Shown here: in pieces, positions 1-6,098 of the stretch
Numbering within the stretch: the stretch's first letter is position 1
How the letters are laid out: each line of letters starts with the position of its first letter
NCBI GenBank assembly: GCA_028293225.1
Contig: JAQGPE010000626.1
Location: 1-7,761 of the forward strand
Length of the DNA: 7,761 bases
Origin: Akkermansiaceae bacterium
Lineage (GTDB): Bacteria > Verrucomicrobiota > Verrucomicrobiia > Verrucomicrobiales > Akkermansiaceae
Reading direction: 5' to 3'
Notes under the pieces: model-generated
Databases searched by the model: none
What the model was told of the DNA's origin: nothing
The model's input: only the letters and a program-made list of their open reading frames with translations
Translations under genes and position numbers: made by a program

Positions 1-481
1 GCGCCTCCGCCGTCTGGGTGATGTTTCCGCCGTGATCCGTCAGCACCCGCTGGATATGCTCCCACTCCAGCCGCTCCAGGGAGGGCGGCTGAAAGCTGGT
101 CGCCTGCGCCTCCTTCTGCCGCGGATCGCTCAACAGCGCACTCAGGATCTGCTCCGCATCGGCCGGTTTCGTCAGGTAGTCCCAGGCGCCTTCGCGCACC
201 GCCTCCATGGCGGTGGAAATGCTGCCGTAGCCGGTCAGCATGAGGATGCGGAGACGCGGCTCCATTTTGATCAGAGCCCGCAGGCAATCCAATCCGCTTG
301 CCGCGCCCAGCCGCAGGTCCAGCACCGCGGCCTGCGGCTTGAATTCCTCCGCCCGCGCCGTGGCGCCGCCGATGGTCTCGGCCGTGACCACCTCGCACCC
401 CATGCCGCGCAGCGACCTGGCCAGCCGCTCCAGATAGACAGTGTCGTCATCGACCAGCAGGATTCTCAGAGACGCATTCAT
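1..481 (-). CDS. regA: RegA/PrrA/ActR-family redox response regulator (C-terminus cut by window edge)
   Basis: Cytoplasmic DNA-binding response regulator, partner of the adjacent RegB-like kinase. 160 residues are visible. The receiver domain spans about residues 5-118: acidic pocket D11-D12-D13, phospho-acceptor D55 (in VLDLRLG), T83 in MLTGYG, and K105 in YLTKPAD. A short linker leads into a Fis-type helix-turn-helix opening with LEWEHIQRVL and GGNITQTAEA (136-160), the recognition region typical of RegA/PrrA. Family members are about 180 residues, so only some 20 residues are missing beyond base 1. The ATG at 481 gives MNASLRILLVDDD; an in-frame start further in would cut the receiver. No strong ribosome binding site is visible. 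The gene lies 20 bp after the kinase stop and is probably co-transcribed with it. In the family the phosphorylated protein controls respiration, carbon and nitrogen fixation genes. The family assignment is firm; the target genes are inference. Confidence 0.93.
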   Translation of the reverse strand, partial: MNASLRILLVDDDTVYLERLARSLRGMGCEVVTAETIGGATARAEEFKPQAAVLDLRLGAASGLDCLRALIKMEPRLRILMLTGYGSISTAMEAVREGAWDYLTKPADAEQILSALLSDPRQKEAQATSFQPPSLERLEWEHIQRVLTDHGGNITQTAEA

Positions 482-501
482 CAAGGGGGAAGGTCAAAAA
501 C

Positions 502-1785
502 TCATGATCCGGATGGCGACGTCGACAACAAAACCGGTAAAATCAGCACCGCGCAAGTTCCTCCATTGGCACGCGGATGGAGCTCCACACTGCCACCCAG
601 GCGCTGCGTGAGCGTCCGCACCAGGAAGAGCCCCAGGCCGGTGCCCGCATGGCTCTTGGTCGTGAAATACGGCTCCCCGGCCCGGCGTCGCTGCGCCTCC
701 GTCATGCCCTTGCCGTGGTCGATCACCCGGAACACCACCTCTCCTCCGGCGACCTCGATCTCCACCTCCACCGGCCTTCCCGACGGATCGGCTTCGCAGG
801 CGTTCTCCACCAGCACGACCAGGGACTGCAGCACGGGGTCCAGAGTCAGATCCAGCTTCCGGTCCCCGGCGAGATCCCTGAACTGGACCCTTGCAGCGAT
901 ACCCGCCGTCAGCCGGTCCAAAAGGAGATCTCCCACCTGACCGGTCCGCACCTCCACAAAAGCCGCACCGGTACCCTGCGTGGTCTCGCGATCCAGCCGC
1001 CCGAGGATCGCGGTGCAACGGTCCACTTCAGAGCGGATCAGCCGTGCATCCTCCAGCGTGGCCGGGTCGGCGGCCACTCTCTCCAGGGCCCGCTCGAGGT
1101 CCTTGCTGACGATCGCAATCGTCCCCAGCGGCGTCCCCAGCTCATGCGCGATCCCCGCGGAAAGCGTCGCCAAGCCCTCAAACCGCTCCGTGTGCGCCGC
1201 TCGCCGCTCCGCATCGACGAGGGCACTCTCGCGCCGCACCAGCGCGACGTGCAGACGGTGCACGAACAGGGCGATGAAGCCCGCCGTCGTCCCCAGAGCC
1301 AGGGCACTGCCAATGCGATGCACCTGCGCGGTGAGATGACCGTCTTTCACCATCTCCGGCGGCCCGGAAAAAGGAATCGCCCGCAGCGAAATGAACAGGA
1401 AGCCTGCCGCGCACAGCACGACCACCCCCGTCAGCCCGCGCGGCGAGGTCATCATCGCCGCCAGGGCGACGAAGAGCAGGTAAAAGCACACGAAGGGATT
1501 GTCCGCGCCACCGGTGAAATAGAGCATCACCGTCAGCAGGATGGTGTCCGCGATGATCGGCACCACCGGCCGGCTTGCGTTCGCGATGAAATGATTCGTG
1601 AAGGAGGTGATGAACAGGATCGTCAGCAGCGGCGCCCACGGCAGTCGCAACTCTAGGGCGATGCCCGACACCATCAGCGCCACCACCTGACCGGCCACGG
1701 CCAGCCAGCGTAGTTGCACCAGCCAGCGGGTCGTTTCCGCCGGCGTGGGCTGTCGCGGTCGGGTGGCTGCGGGCATGGCATTCAT
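502..1785 (-). CDS. regB: RegB/PrrB/ActS-family redox-sensing membrane histidine kinase
   Basis: Sensor kinase of 427 residues that would autophosphorylate and pass phosphate to the downstream RegA-like regulator. Six hydrophobic segments occupy about residues 24-178. Between the third and fourth lies GGADNPF (92-98), matching the GGxxNPF quinone-binding heptapeptide of RegB. The dimerisation domain has H214 in IAHELGTPLGTIAIVS, very close to the RegB H-box. C257 in the stretch VDRCTAIL sits 43 residues after the histidine, the place of the redox-active Cys (C265) of Rhodobacter RegB. The ATPase domain follows: N-box LVENACEADP (N328), G1 VIDHGKGM (D356), F-box PYFTTKS, and G2 GTGLGLFLV (381-389). 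The start at 1785 keeps the normal short cytoplasmic N-terminus; M4 at 1776 is an alternative. The gene is transcribed divergently from the oxidase operon. All residues needed for kinase activity and redox sensing are present. Confidence in the family is high; signal specificity is inferred. Confidence 0.95.
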   Translation of the reverse strand: MNAMPAATRPRQPTPAETTRWLVQLRWLAVAGQVVALMVSGIALELRLPWAPLLTILFITSFTNHFIANASRPVVPIIADTILLTVMLYFTGGADNPFVCFYLLFVALAAMMTSPRGLTGVVVLCAAGFLFISLRAIPFSGPPEMVKDGHLTAQVHRIGSALALGTTAGFIALFVHRLHVALVRRESALVDAERRAAHTERFEGLATLSAGIAHELGTPLGTIAIVSKDLERALERVAADPATLEDARLIRSEVDRCTAILGRLDRETTQGTGAAFVEVRTGQVGDLLLDRLTAGIAARVQFRDLAGDRKLDLTLDPVLQSLVVLVENACEADPSGRPVEVEIEVAGGEVVFRVIDHGKGMTEAQRRRAGEPYFTTKSHAGTGLGLFLVRTLTQRLGGSVELHPRANGGTCAVLILPVLLSTSPSGS

Positions 1786-1859
1786 TTACTCGAAGGTCGG
1801 TCGCTCGGCAGTGTGGTCTTTTGCCGCATCCCGCGCAACTGCGCGCCCTGTCGCCCCAT

Positions 1860-1874
1860 GCGGCATTTCGCCAC
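1860..1874 (+). promoter_or_regulatory. Candidate RegA/RegR operator in the divergent kinase-oxidase promoter region
   Basis: The 124 bp between the kinase start (1785) and the oxidase start (1910) contain GCGGCATTTCGCCAC. Against the RegR box as I recall it (GNGRCRTTNNGNCGC) this matches 14 of 15 positions, failing only at position 14 (A for G). It lies 35 bp upstream of the oxidase ATG and 74 bp upstream of the kinase ATG, so it could act on either gene. No convincing -35/-10 pair was found on either strand here, which would fit an activator-dependent promoter but is weak evidence. The consensus was defined in proteobacteria; its transfer to this organism is inference. Confidence 0.5.
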
Positions 1875-1909
1875 GTTCCCCGCTGAACGCACGAGGTCTA
1901 CGGGACGGC

Positions 1910-3310
1910 ATGGACTTTCCCTCCTACTACCTCGATCACCTCGCGGGCGGGCGGCTGATCATCGGCATCATCGCCTGCATCCACGTCCTGATCAACCACC
2001 CCCTGGCCGTCGGCGCCTATCCGCTGCTGACCTACATGGAATGGTGGGCGCATCGTCACGGCAGAAAGGACCTCGATGAACTCGCCCGGAAGATCACCTT
2101 CGTGGTCTTCATCGTCACCACCACCGCCGGCGCGATGACCGGCGTCGGCATCTGGCTTTCCACCTCGGTCTTCGCCCCCTTCGGCATCGGCAGCCTGCTG
2201 CGGGTCTTCTTCTTCGGCTGGTTCGCCGAGTGGCTGGTCTTCATCTCGGAGGTGGTTCTGATCATGGCCTGGTTCCTCACCTGGAAGAAAGCCGACACGC
2301 CGGAAAAGAAGCGCAAACACATCCGCCTCGGCATCATCCTCAGCGTCATGTCGTGGCTGACCATGGCGCTCATCGTCGCGGTGCTCGGCTTCATGATGTC
2401 CCCTGGCGACTGGAACCAGACGCGCGCCTTCGTCGATGCCATGACCGCTCCGCTCTACCTGCCGCAGCTGGCCTTCCGCACCGCCTTCGCCCTCATGACC
2501 GGCGCGCTCTTCGTCTGGTTCGCGACCTTCTTCTTCACGAAAGGCAAAGACAACCCCACCCGCACCTGGGTGGTCGCGCGCTTGTCCCACGTCACCATGA
2601 CCTCGCTGATCTTCCTGCTCATGTTCGGGATCTGGTACTGGCTCCGCATCCCCCAGGAAATGAAGGCCAACAGCGCCGTCGCCCTGCTTTCCCAGGACTT
2701 CGCCCAGTGGCACTCGAAATTCCTCACCCTGCTCGGCTGGACCGCCGGCGTCTTCTGCGTGATCGCCCTCGGCGGCATGACAGCGCCGCGCCTGATCCCG
2801 CGCTGGGCATTGCTGATCCCCACCTTCCTCGGCATCTGGCTGCTCTCCCACTTCGAGCGCGCCCGCGAGTTCATGCGCAAGCCTTGGGTGATCGGCAACT
2901 ACCTCTACTCAAACGGCATCCGCAAGGACGAGGTCGCCTTCCTGCAACACGAGGGTATCCTGAAATACGCCACCTACGTGAAGTACCGTACCGTCACCTC
3001 GGACAACAAAATCGAGGCCGGCCGCGATGTCTTCATGCTCGCCTGCTCCCGCTGCCACAGCACCACCGGGCTCAATGGCGTGGTGGAAAAATTCACCCGC
3101 ATGTACGGCCCCGACGAATGGAACGCCGCCGCCATGAAGGGCTTCCTCGGTTCCATGCACCAGACCAGCACCTTCATGCCGCCCTTCCCCGGCAACGACG
3201 CGGAAAAGGACGCACTCGTCGCCTTCCTCCTCGAAACGCGGACCACCCGCACCCCCGTCTCCGGTGCCCAAAGCGAAGGCATCTCCCTTCCTGAAACCCT
3301 CACCCGCTAA
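1910..3310 (+). CDS. CydA-like bd-superfamily oxidoreductase subunit I with C-terminal cytochrome c domain
   Basis: Membrane haem protein of 466 residues, predicted catalytic subunit of a cytochrome c-linked bd-type oxidoreductase. Eight hydrophobic segments lie at about 16-40, 61-88, 97-124, 138-162, 180-209, 226-246, 269-290 and 299-314. Positive loops (50-61, 126-139, 211-225, 294-298) place N- and C-termini in the periplasm. CydA-like marks: H25 in the first helix (HVLINHPLAVG against HFLFVPLTLG of E. coli CydA, H19), E107 and E114 in the third helix (like E99/E107 but one residue closer), and E320-F-M-R323-K-P-W after the eighth helix, matching E445-x-G-R448-Q-P-W. No quinol-binding Q-loop is present, and the fifth helix lacks a His at the H186 position. 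The ninth CydA helix is replaced by a monohaem cytochrome c domain: CSRCH (379-383) and probable distal Met M423 in TFMPPF. The start at 1910 is chosen because the homologous part begins there; an upstream extension would overlap the kinase gene. GGGA lies 4 nt before it. The next gene follows after 7 bp. The superfamily call is good; the reaction (O2 reduction) is inferred. Confidence 0.8.
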   Translation: MDFPSYYLDHLAGGRLIIGIIACIHVLINHPLAVGAYPLLTYMEWWAHRHGRKDLDELARKITFVVFIVTTTAGAMTGVGIWLSTSVFAPFGIGSLLRVFFFGWFAEWLVFISEVVLIMAWFLTWKKADTPEKKRKHIRLGIILSVMSWLTMALIVAVLGFMMSPGDWNQTRAFVDAMTAPLYLPQLAFRTAFALMTGALFVWFATFFFTKGKDNPTRTWVVARLSHVTMTSLIFLLMFGIWYWLRIPQEMKANSAVALLSQDFAQWHSKFLTLLGWTAGVFCVIALGGMTAPRLIPRWALLIPTFLGIWLLSHFERAREFMRKPWVIGNYLYSNGIRKDEVAFLQHEGILKYATYVKYRTVTSDNKIEAGRDVFMLACSRCHSTTGLNGVVEKFTRMYGPDEWNAAAMKGFLGSMHQTSTFMPPFPGNDAEKDALVAFLLETRTTRTPVSGAQSEGISLPETLTR

Positions 3311-3317
3311 CCAACCC

Positions 3318-4637
3318 ATGAACCTCCTGCTCACCACCCTGGCGGAGATGCCCGTCCCGCGCGATCTCCCGCTGCCACTGCCCCTCCCGGCCACCCTGCT
3401 AAAGGTCCTGCTGGTCCTCTTCTTCCTGGTCCACATCCTCTTCGTGAACCTCACCGTGGGTGCCAGCCTGCTCGTCACCATCTTCGAGTTCATGGGACGC
3501 AAGCCCGGCCGCGAACGCTACGACGATCTCGCCCTGGCCTTCGCGAAAACCGTCACCGTCAACAAGAGCCTGGCCGTCGTCATGGGCATCGGCCCGCTGC
3601 TCTGCATCAACCTCGTCTACACCCTCCAGTGGTACGGCGCGAACGCCCTGACAGGTCATGCCTGGCTGTTGATCATCCCGCTGGTCACCACCGCCTTCCT
3701 CCTCACCTACCTGCACAAATACCAGTGGGAAAGCTGGCGCCACGGCCGCCGGAAAATCCTCCACCTCGCCACCGGCGCCGCCGCCACCCTGCTCTTCCTC
3801 TGCATCCCCTTCATCTTCCTGGCCAACGCCAATCTGATGCTCTTCCCCGGCGAGTGGGAGAAAGTGATAGGCTTCTTCTCCGCCCTCCAGGTCGGCAATG
3901 TCCTGCCGCGCTACCTGCACTTCCTGCTGGCCTCCGTCGCGCTCAGCAGCCTCTTCGGCGCCTGGTGGTTCTGGCGGGAAGACGCGCCCGTACCCGGCTT
4001 CACCCGCGAGCAACTCCGCCGCACCTTCTACGGCGTCGCCGCGGCCGCCACCGCCTGCCAGTTCCTCGCCGGCCCTCTGCTGCTCCTGACCCTCCCCGGC
4101 ATCGGCATCACCGGCCGCCTCTACGCGATCATCATCCCCTCCGCCGCCCTCGGCCTGCTGACGCTACTCCTGCTGCTGAAAAAATGGCACGGACCGGACA
4201 GCGAACTCGGCCGGGAGCACGGCCTGATCTGGATTCTCTTCTCCGTCGTCGTCCTCGGCATGGGCAGCGGCCGCCACGCTTACCGCGAGGCCGCCCTCGC
4301 GACCCAGACCGCCGCAATCGCCGAGCGCTCCGCCGCTTACGAAAAAGCCCTCGCCGATTTCAACGAGAGCCATCACGAGCAAGCCATTCCCACCGAGTCC
4401 CCGGAGCAGCTCTTCGCCACCTGCGGCGCCTGCCACGCTCCCGATCACCGCTTGGTCGGCCCGCCGCTCCAGGAAATCGCGCGGATCTACGCCAACAACC
4501 CCGCCGGCATCGTCGCCTGGGCCAAGGCTCCCGGGAAAAAACGCCCCGACTATCCACAGATGCCGCCTTTCGCCCACCTCGGCGACGACAAGCTGCGCCT
4601 GATCGCCGACTACCTCCTCGCCACCGCCCCCAAATAA
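3318..4637 (+). CDS. Second CydA-like membrane subunit with C-terminal cytochrome c domain
   Basis: Membrane cytochrome of 439 residues, predicted partner of the preceding subunit and translated 7 bp after its stop. Eight hydrophobic segments lie at about 27-57, 85-106, 115-132, 150-172, 196-219, 237-258, 268-288 and 300-317. Positive loops (61-83, 134-147, 220-235, 288-300) again put the C-terminus outside. The first helix reads HILFVNLTVG (H39), lining up without gaps on the CydA H19 segment HFLFVPLTLG. The fifth helix has H201 in the stretch LPRYLHFLLASVALSS, resembling the CydA H186 (haem b558) helix. The third helix has no Glu pair, and the segment after the eighth helix reads GSGRHAYREAAL instead of E-x-G-R-Q-P-W. 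A linker (325-360) leads to a monohaem cytochrome c domain: CGACH (369-373) and probable distal Met M415 in PQMPPF. This looks like a diverged CydA paralogue rather than CydB. An accessory electron-entry role is inferred. It ends 7 bp from the convergent channel gene. Confidence 0.75.
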   Translation: MNLLLTTLAEMPVPRDLPLPLPLPATLLKVLLVLFFLVHILFVNLTVGASLLVTIFEFMGRKPGRERYDDLALAFAKTVTVNKSLAVVMGIGPLLCINLVYTLQWYGANALTGHAWLLIIPLVTTAFLLTYLHKYQWESWRHGRRKILHLATGAAATLLFLCIPFIFLANANLMLFPGEWEKVIGFFSALQVGNVLPRYLHFLLASVALSSLFGAWWFWREDAPVPGFTREQLRRTFYGVAAAATACQFLAGPLLLLTLPGIGITGRLYAIIIPSAALGLLTLLLLLKKWHGPDSELGREHGLIWILFSVVVLGMGSGRHAYREAALATQTAAIAERSAAYEKALADFNESHHEQAIPTESPEQLFATCGACHAPDHRLVGPPLQEIARIYANNPAGIVAWAKAPGKKRPDYPQMPPFAHLGDDKLRLIADYLLATAPK

Positions 4638-4644
4638 GCGCCGC

Positions 4645-5529
4645 TCATTTCCCGACCGGCGCCGGCTCCGTCTCGTGCAGGCGCCCGTAGTCCACCACCC
4701 AGCGGCCATCACCCGGCGCCTCCGTGTAGATCTCCACAAAGCGCTCGCCGAATTTCACCTCCCGCCACGTGTAGCTGGCCTGGCTGTGCACCGCCGCCGG
4801 CACCACCACATCGACACACGCCACCGAGGCCATGAACCGCACGCTGTCCCGCTCGAACTCCGCCGCCGTCATCCCATGGAGAGGGCTGCTCTCGTCGATC
4901 AGATGCCGGATCGTCATCGCCGCCGGGAAAATGATAATCCCCTCCACCTGCAGCTTCAGCTCGTGAAAGCGCGCCATCAACTCCCCCTCTTCTGTCTGCG
5001 TCGTGCGGATCATCATGATCCGGAACTCCGCCTCCACCACCGCCTGATGCCGCTGGTTCGCCACCCGCATCATCAGCGCCGGCTGCCCGTCGAAGTTCGA
5101 CAGCACCAGGTTCCGTGAAAAAAGCAGGTTCGCCGTCGGCCGGGAAAAACGCACGAAAATCAGCCCCGTCGTCACCGCCATCCCGAACATCCCCACCACG
5201 ATCTCCGTCGTGGCGATGAGATGCGCCGCCACACTCACCGGATACATGTGCCCGTAGCCCACCGTCGCCAGCGTCTCCACGCTGAAGAAAAACGCATTCG
5301 CATACGAGTGCTCCGCCAGCTCCGCCACCCCGCCCGGCACCGAGACATACAGCGCAGCGAAAAGCACATTCACCCCCAGGTAGCAGGTCAGCAGGAACAG
5401 CGAAAACCGCGGCCAGCTCAGGCTCAGCAGCCAGTGATACATGTCCCGCCACCGCCACACCACCGCGTTCACCCGCAGGAACTCGATGTTCCCGGAGCGC
5501 ACTGTCATCGCCGTCCGGCCGTTCTTCAT
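4645..5529 (-). CDS. KirBac-type inward-rectifier potassium channel
   Basis: Inner-membrane K+ channel subunit of 294 residues, expected to form a tetramer. It has an N-terminal amphipathic 'slide helix' region (about 22-40: VVWRWRDMYHWLLSLSW), the outer helix at 41-62, and the pore helix with selectivity filter TLATVGYGHMYP (86-97). The inner helix spans about 101-126 and ends in FVRFSRP, the typical KirBac exit. The cytoplasmic immunoglobulin-like domain (about 135-285) contains FSRN, the segment around MMRVANQR, FHELKL, PLHGMTAAEF and SYTW, all usual in Kir channels. Length is normal for the family. An in-frame TAG five codons upstream fixes the start at 5529 or later; M8 at 5508 is an alternative. 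No good ribosome binding site is seen directly before the ATG. The gene is convergent with the oxidase operon and lies downstream of the acetyltransferase, with an 83 bp gap containing a dyad. Function in potassium flux is confident from the filter; its physiological role here is unknown. Confidence 0.93.
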   Translation of the reverse strand: MKNGRTAMTVRSGNIEFLRVNAVVWRWRDMYHWLLSLSWPRFSLFLLTCYLGVNVLFAALYVSVPGGVAELAEHSYANAFFFSVETLATVGYGHMYPVSVAAHLIATTEIVVGMFGMAVTTGLIFVRFSRPTANLLFSRNLVLSNFDGQPALMMRVANQRHQAVVEAEFRIMMIRTTQTEEGELMARFHELKLQVEGIIIFPAAMTIRHLIDESSPLHGMTAAEFERDSVRFMASVACVDVVVPAAVHSQASYTWREVKFGERFVEIYTEAPGDGRWVVDYGRLHETEPAPVGK

Positions 5530-5591
5530 GGCGGCAGACTAACATTTCTCCCCGGCAGGAAAAAAGAGCAACCCGCTGCGGAACCATTTTT

Positions 5592-5613
5592 AGAGCGACG
5601 GGAAGGTCGCTCT
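5592..5613 (-). repeat. Perfect 8-bp inverted repeat (hairpin or operator) between acetyltransferase and channel genes
   Basis: Arms agagcgac (5592-5599) and gtcgctct (5606-5613) flank the 6-nt centre gggaag. The right arm touches the acetyltransferase stop codon. As RNA it would form an 8-bp, GC-rich stem, but it is followed on the minus strand by AAAAA rather than a U-run, so it is not a classical intrinsic terminator. As DNA it contains GCGAC-N6-GTCGC, resembling the GCGNC/GNCGC half-sites bound by PrrA/RegA, and it lies 62 bp upstream of the channel ATG. A dispersed intergenic repeat is a third option. The dyad itself is certain; its role is not. Confidence 0.5.
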
Positions 5614-6056
5614 CATTCCTTCCTCCGCGCCATCAGGATCATCTTCGGACTCACGTAAAAGCCCTGCTTCGCATAAAAGGCCTCCGACAGATCGCCGCGC
5701 GCCGTCAGCAGGTAGATCCGCTTCGTATCCCGGTCTTCCAGTGCTTCCGACAGCGCGGCCATCAGAGCGGTCCCCACGCCCTGTCGCTGGTATCCTGGGC
5801 TCACGCACATTTCCTTCAGATAGAAATGCGTGCCCTCATGCCAAGGCTCGGAAATCCCCAGCGCAAACCCATTGAGGCCGCCCTCCTCCGGCTCCATCAC
5901 CACTCCATAAAATCCCGGCGTCCGCACGATTTGCTCCAGCCGGGCTCTTACGACCTCCGGCGCCCACACCTCGTTCCACGGCGCCGCCGCAAAGGTCTCC
6001 CCATACAGCTCCACGCACCCGTCCAGATCCTCTTCCTGAAACAACCACGGCATCAC
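5613..6056 (-). CDS. GNAT-family N-acetyltransferase
   Basis: Predicted cytoplasmic acetyl-CoA-dependent acetyltransferase of 147 residues, a normal single-domain GNAT length. The acetyl-CoA pyrophosphate loop is visible as the segment VSPGYQRQGVGTALM (about 87-101), with the preceding strand FYLKEMCV and the C-terminal motif B region around DLSEAFYAKQGFY (121-133). The N-terminal part (the stretch LYGETFAAAPWNEVW) resembles aminoglycoside 6'-acetyltransferase-like members, but the substrate cannot be told from sequence. The start is taken as GTG at 6056, because AGGA lies 7 nt upstream of it; the next codon is an ATG at 6053 and could be used instead. An in-frame TGA lies 10 codons upstream. 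It follows the small membrane protein gene by 42 bp in the same direction and may be co-transcribed. The stop overlaps the start of an inverted repeat. Confidence 0.85.
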   Translation of the reverse strand: MMPWLFQEEDLDGCVELYGETFAAAPWNEVWAPEVVRARLEQIVRTPGFYGVVMEPEEGGLNGFALGISEPWHEGTHFYLKEMCVSPGYQRQGVGTALMAALSEALEDRDTKRIYLLTARGDLSEAFYAKQGFYVSPKMILMARRKE

Positions 6057-6098
6057 TCCGGCATCCTGCCCCGCCAGCCCGCGAACTCAAGTCACGCC

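Noticed and set aside
32..940. Plus-strand open frame across the regulator and kinase genes
   Set aside because: It spans two well-supported minus-strand genes and the gap between them, and its translation has no domain.
577..1656. Long plus-strand open frame of about 359 codons opposite the kinase gene
   Set aside because: It is Arg/His/Pro/Gln-rich with no domain, and the opposite frame encodes an intact RegB-like kinase. It is an antisense artefact of high GC.
1786..1859. Search for a sigma-70 promoter for the kinase in the divergent region
   Set aside because: The best pair (TTGCGC and CACACT on the minus strand) matches only 3 of 6 positions in each box, too weak to call.
1745..1909. 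Upstream in-frame extension of subunit I (55 codons)
   Set aside because: It would overlap the kinase start and its translation (basic, low-hydrophobic) does not resemble a signal peptide. CydA-like similarity begins at the ATG at 1910.
1898..2851. Long minus-strand open frame opposite subunit I
   Set aside because: Glu/Gly/Asp/His-rich low-complexity translation, typical of the complement of membrane-protein codons.
2230..3294. Long plus-strand open frame overlapping subunit I in another frame
   Set aside because: Composition is dominated by Arg, His and Pro with no recognisable motif. The CydA-like frame explains the region.
4656..4665. 10-bp palindrome ccggcgccgg near the end of the channel gene
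   Set aside because: It has no loop and no T-run, lies in coding sequence, and such GC palindromes are expected by chance at this composition.
4709..5587. Minus-strand frame shifted against the channel gene, with GGGGAG before an internal ATG
   Set aside because: The translation is Gly/Ala/Arg-rich nonsense, while the KirBac frame contains the full filter and cytoplasmic domain. The purine stretch is probably incidental.
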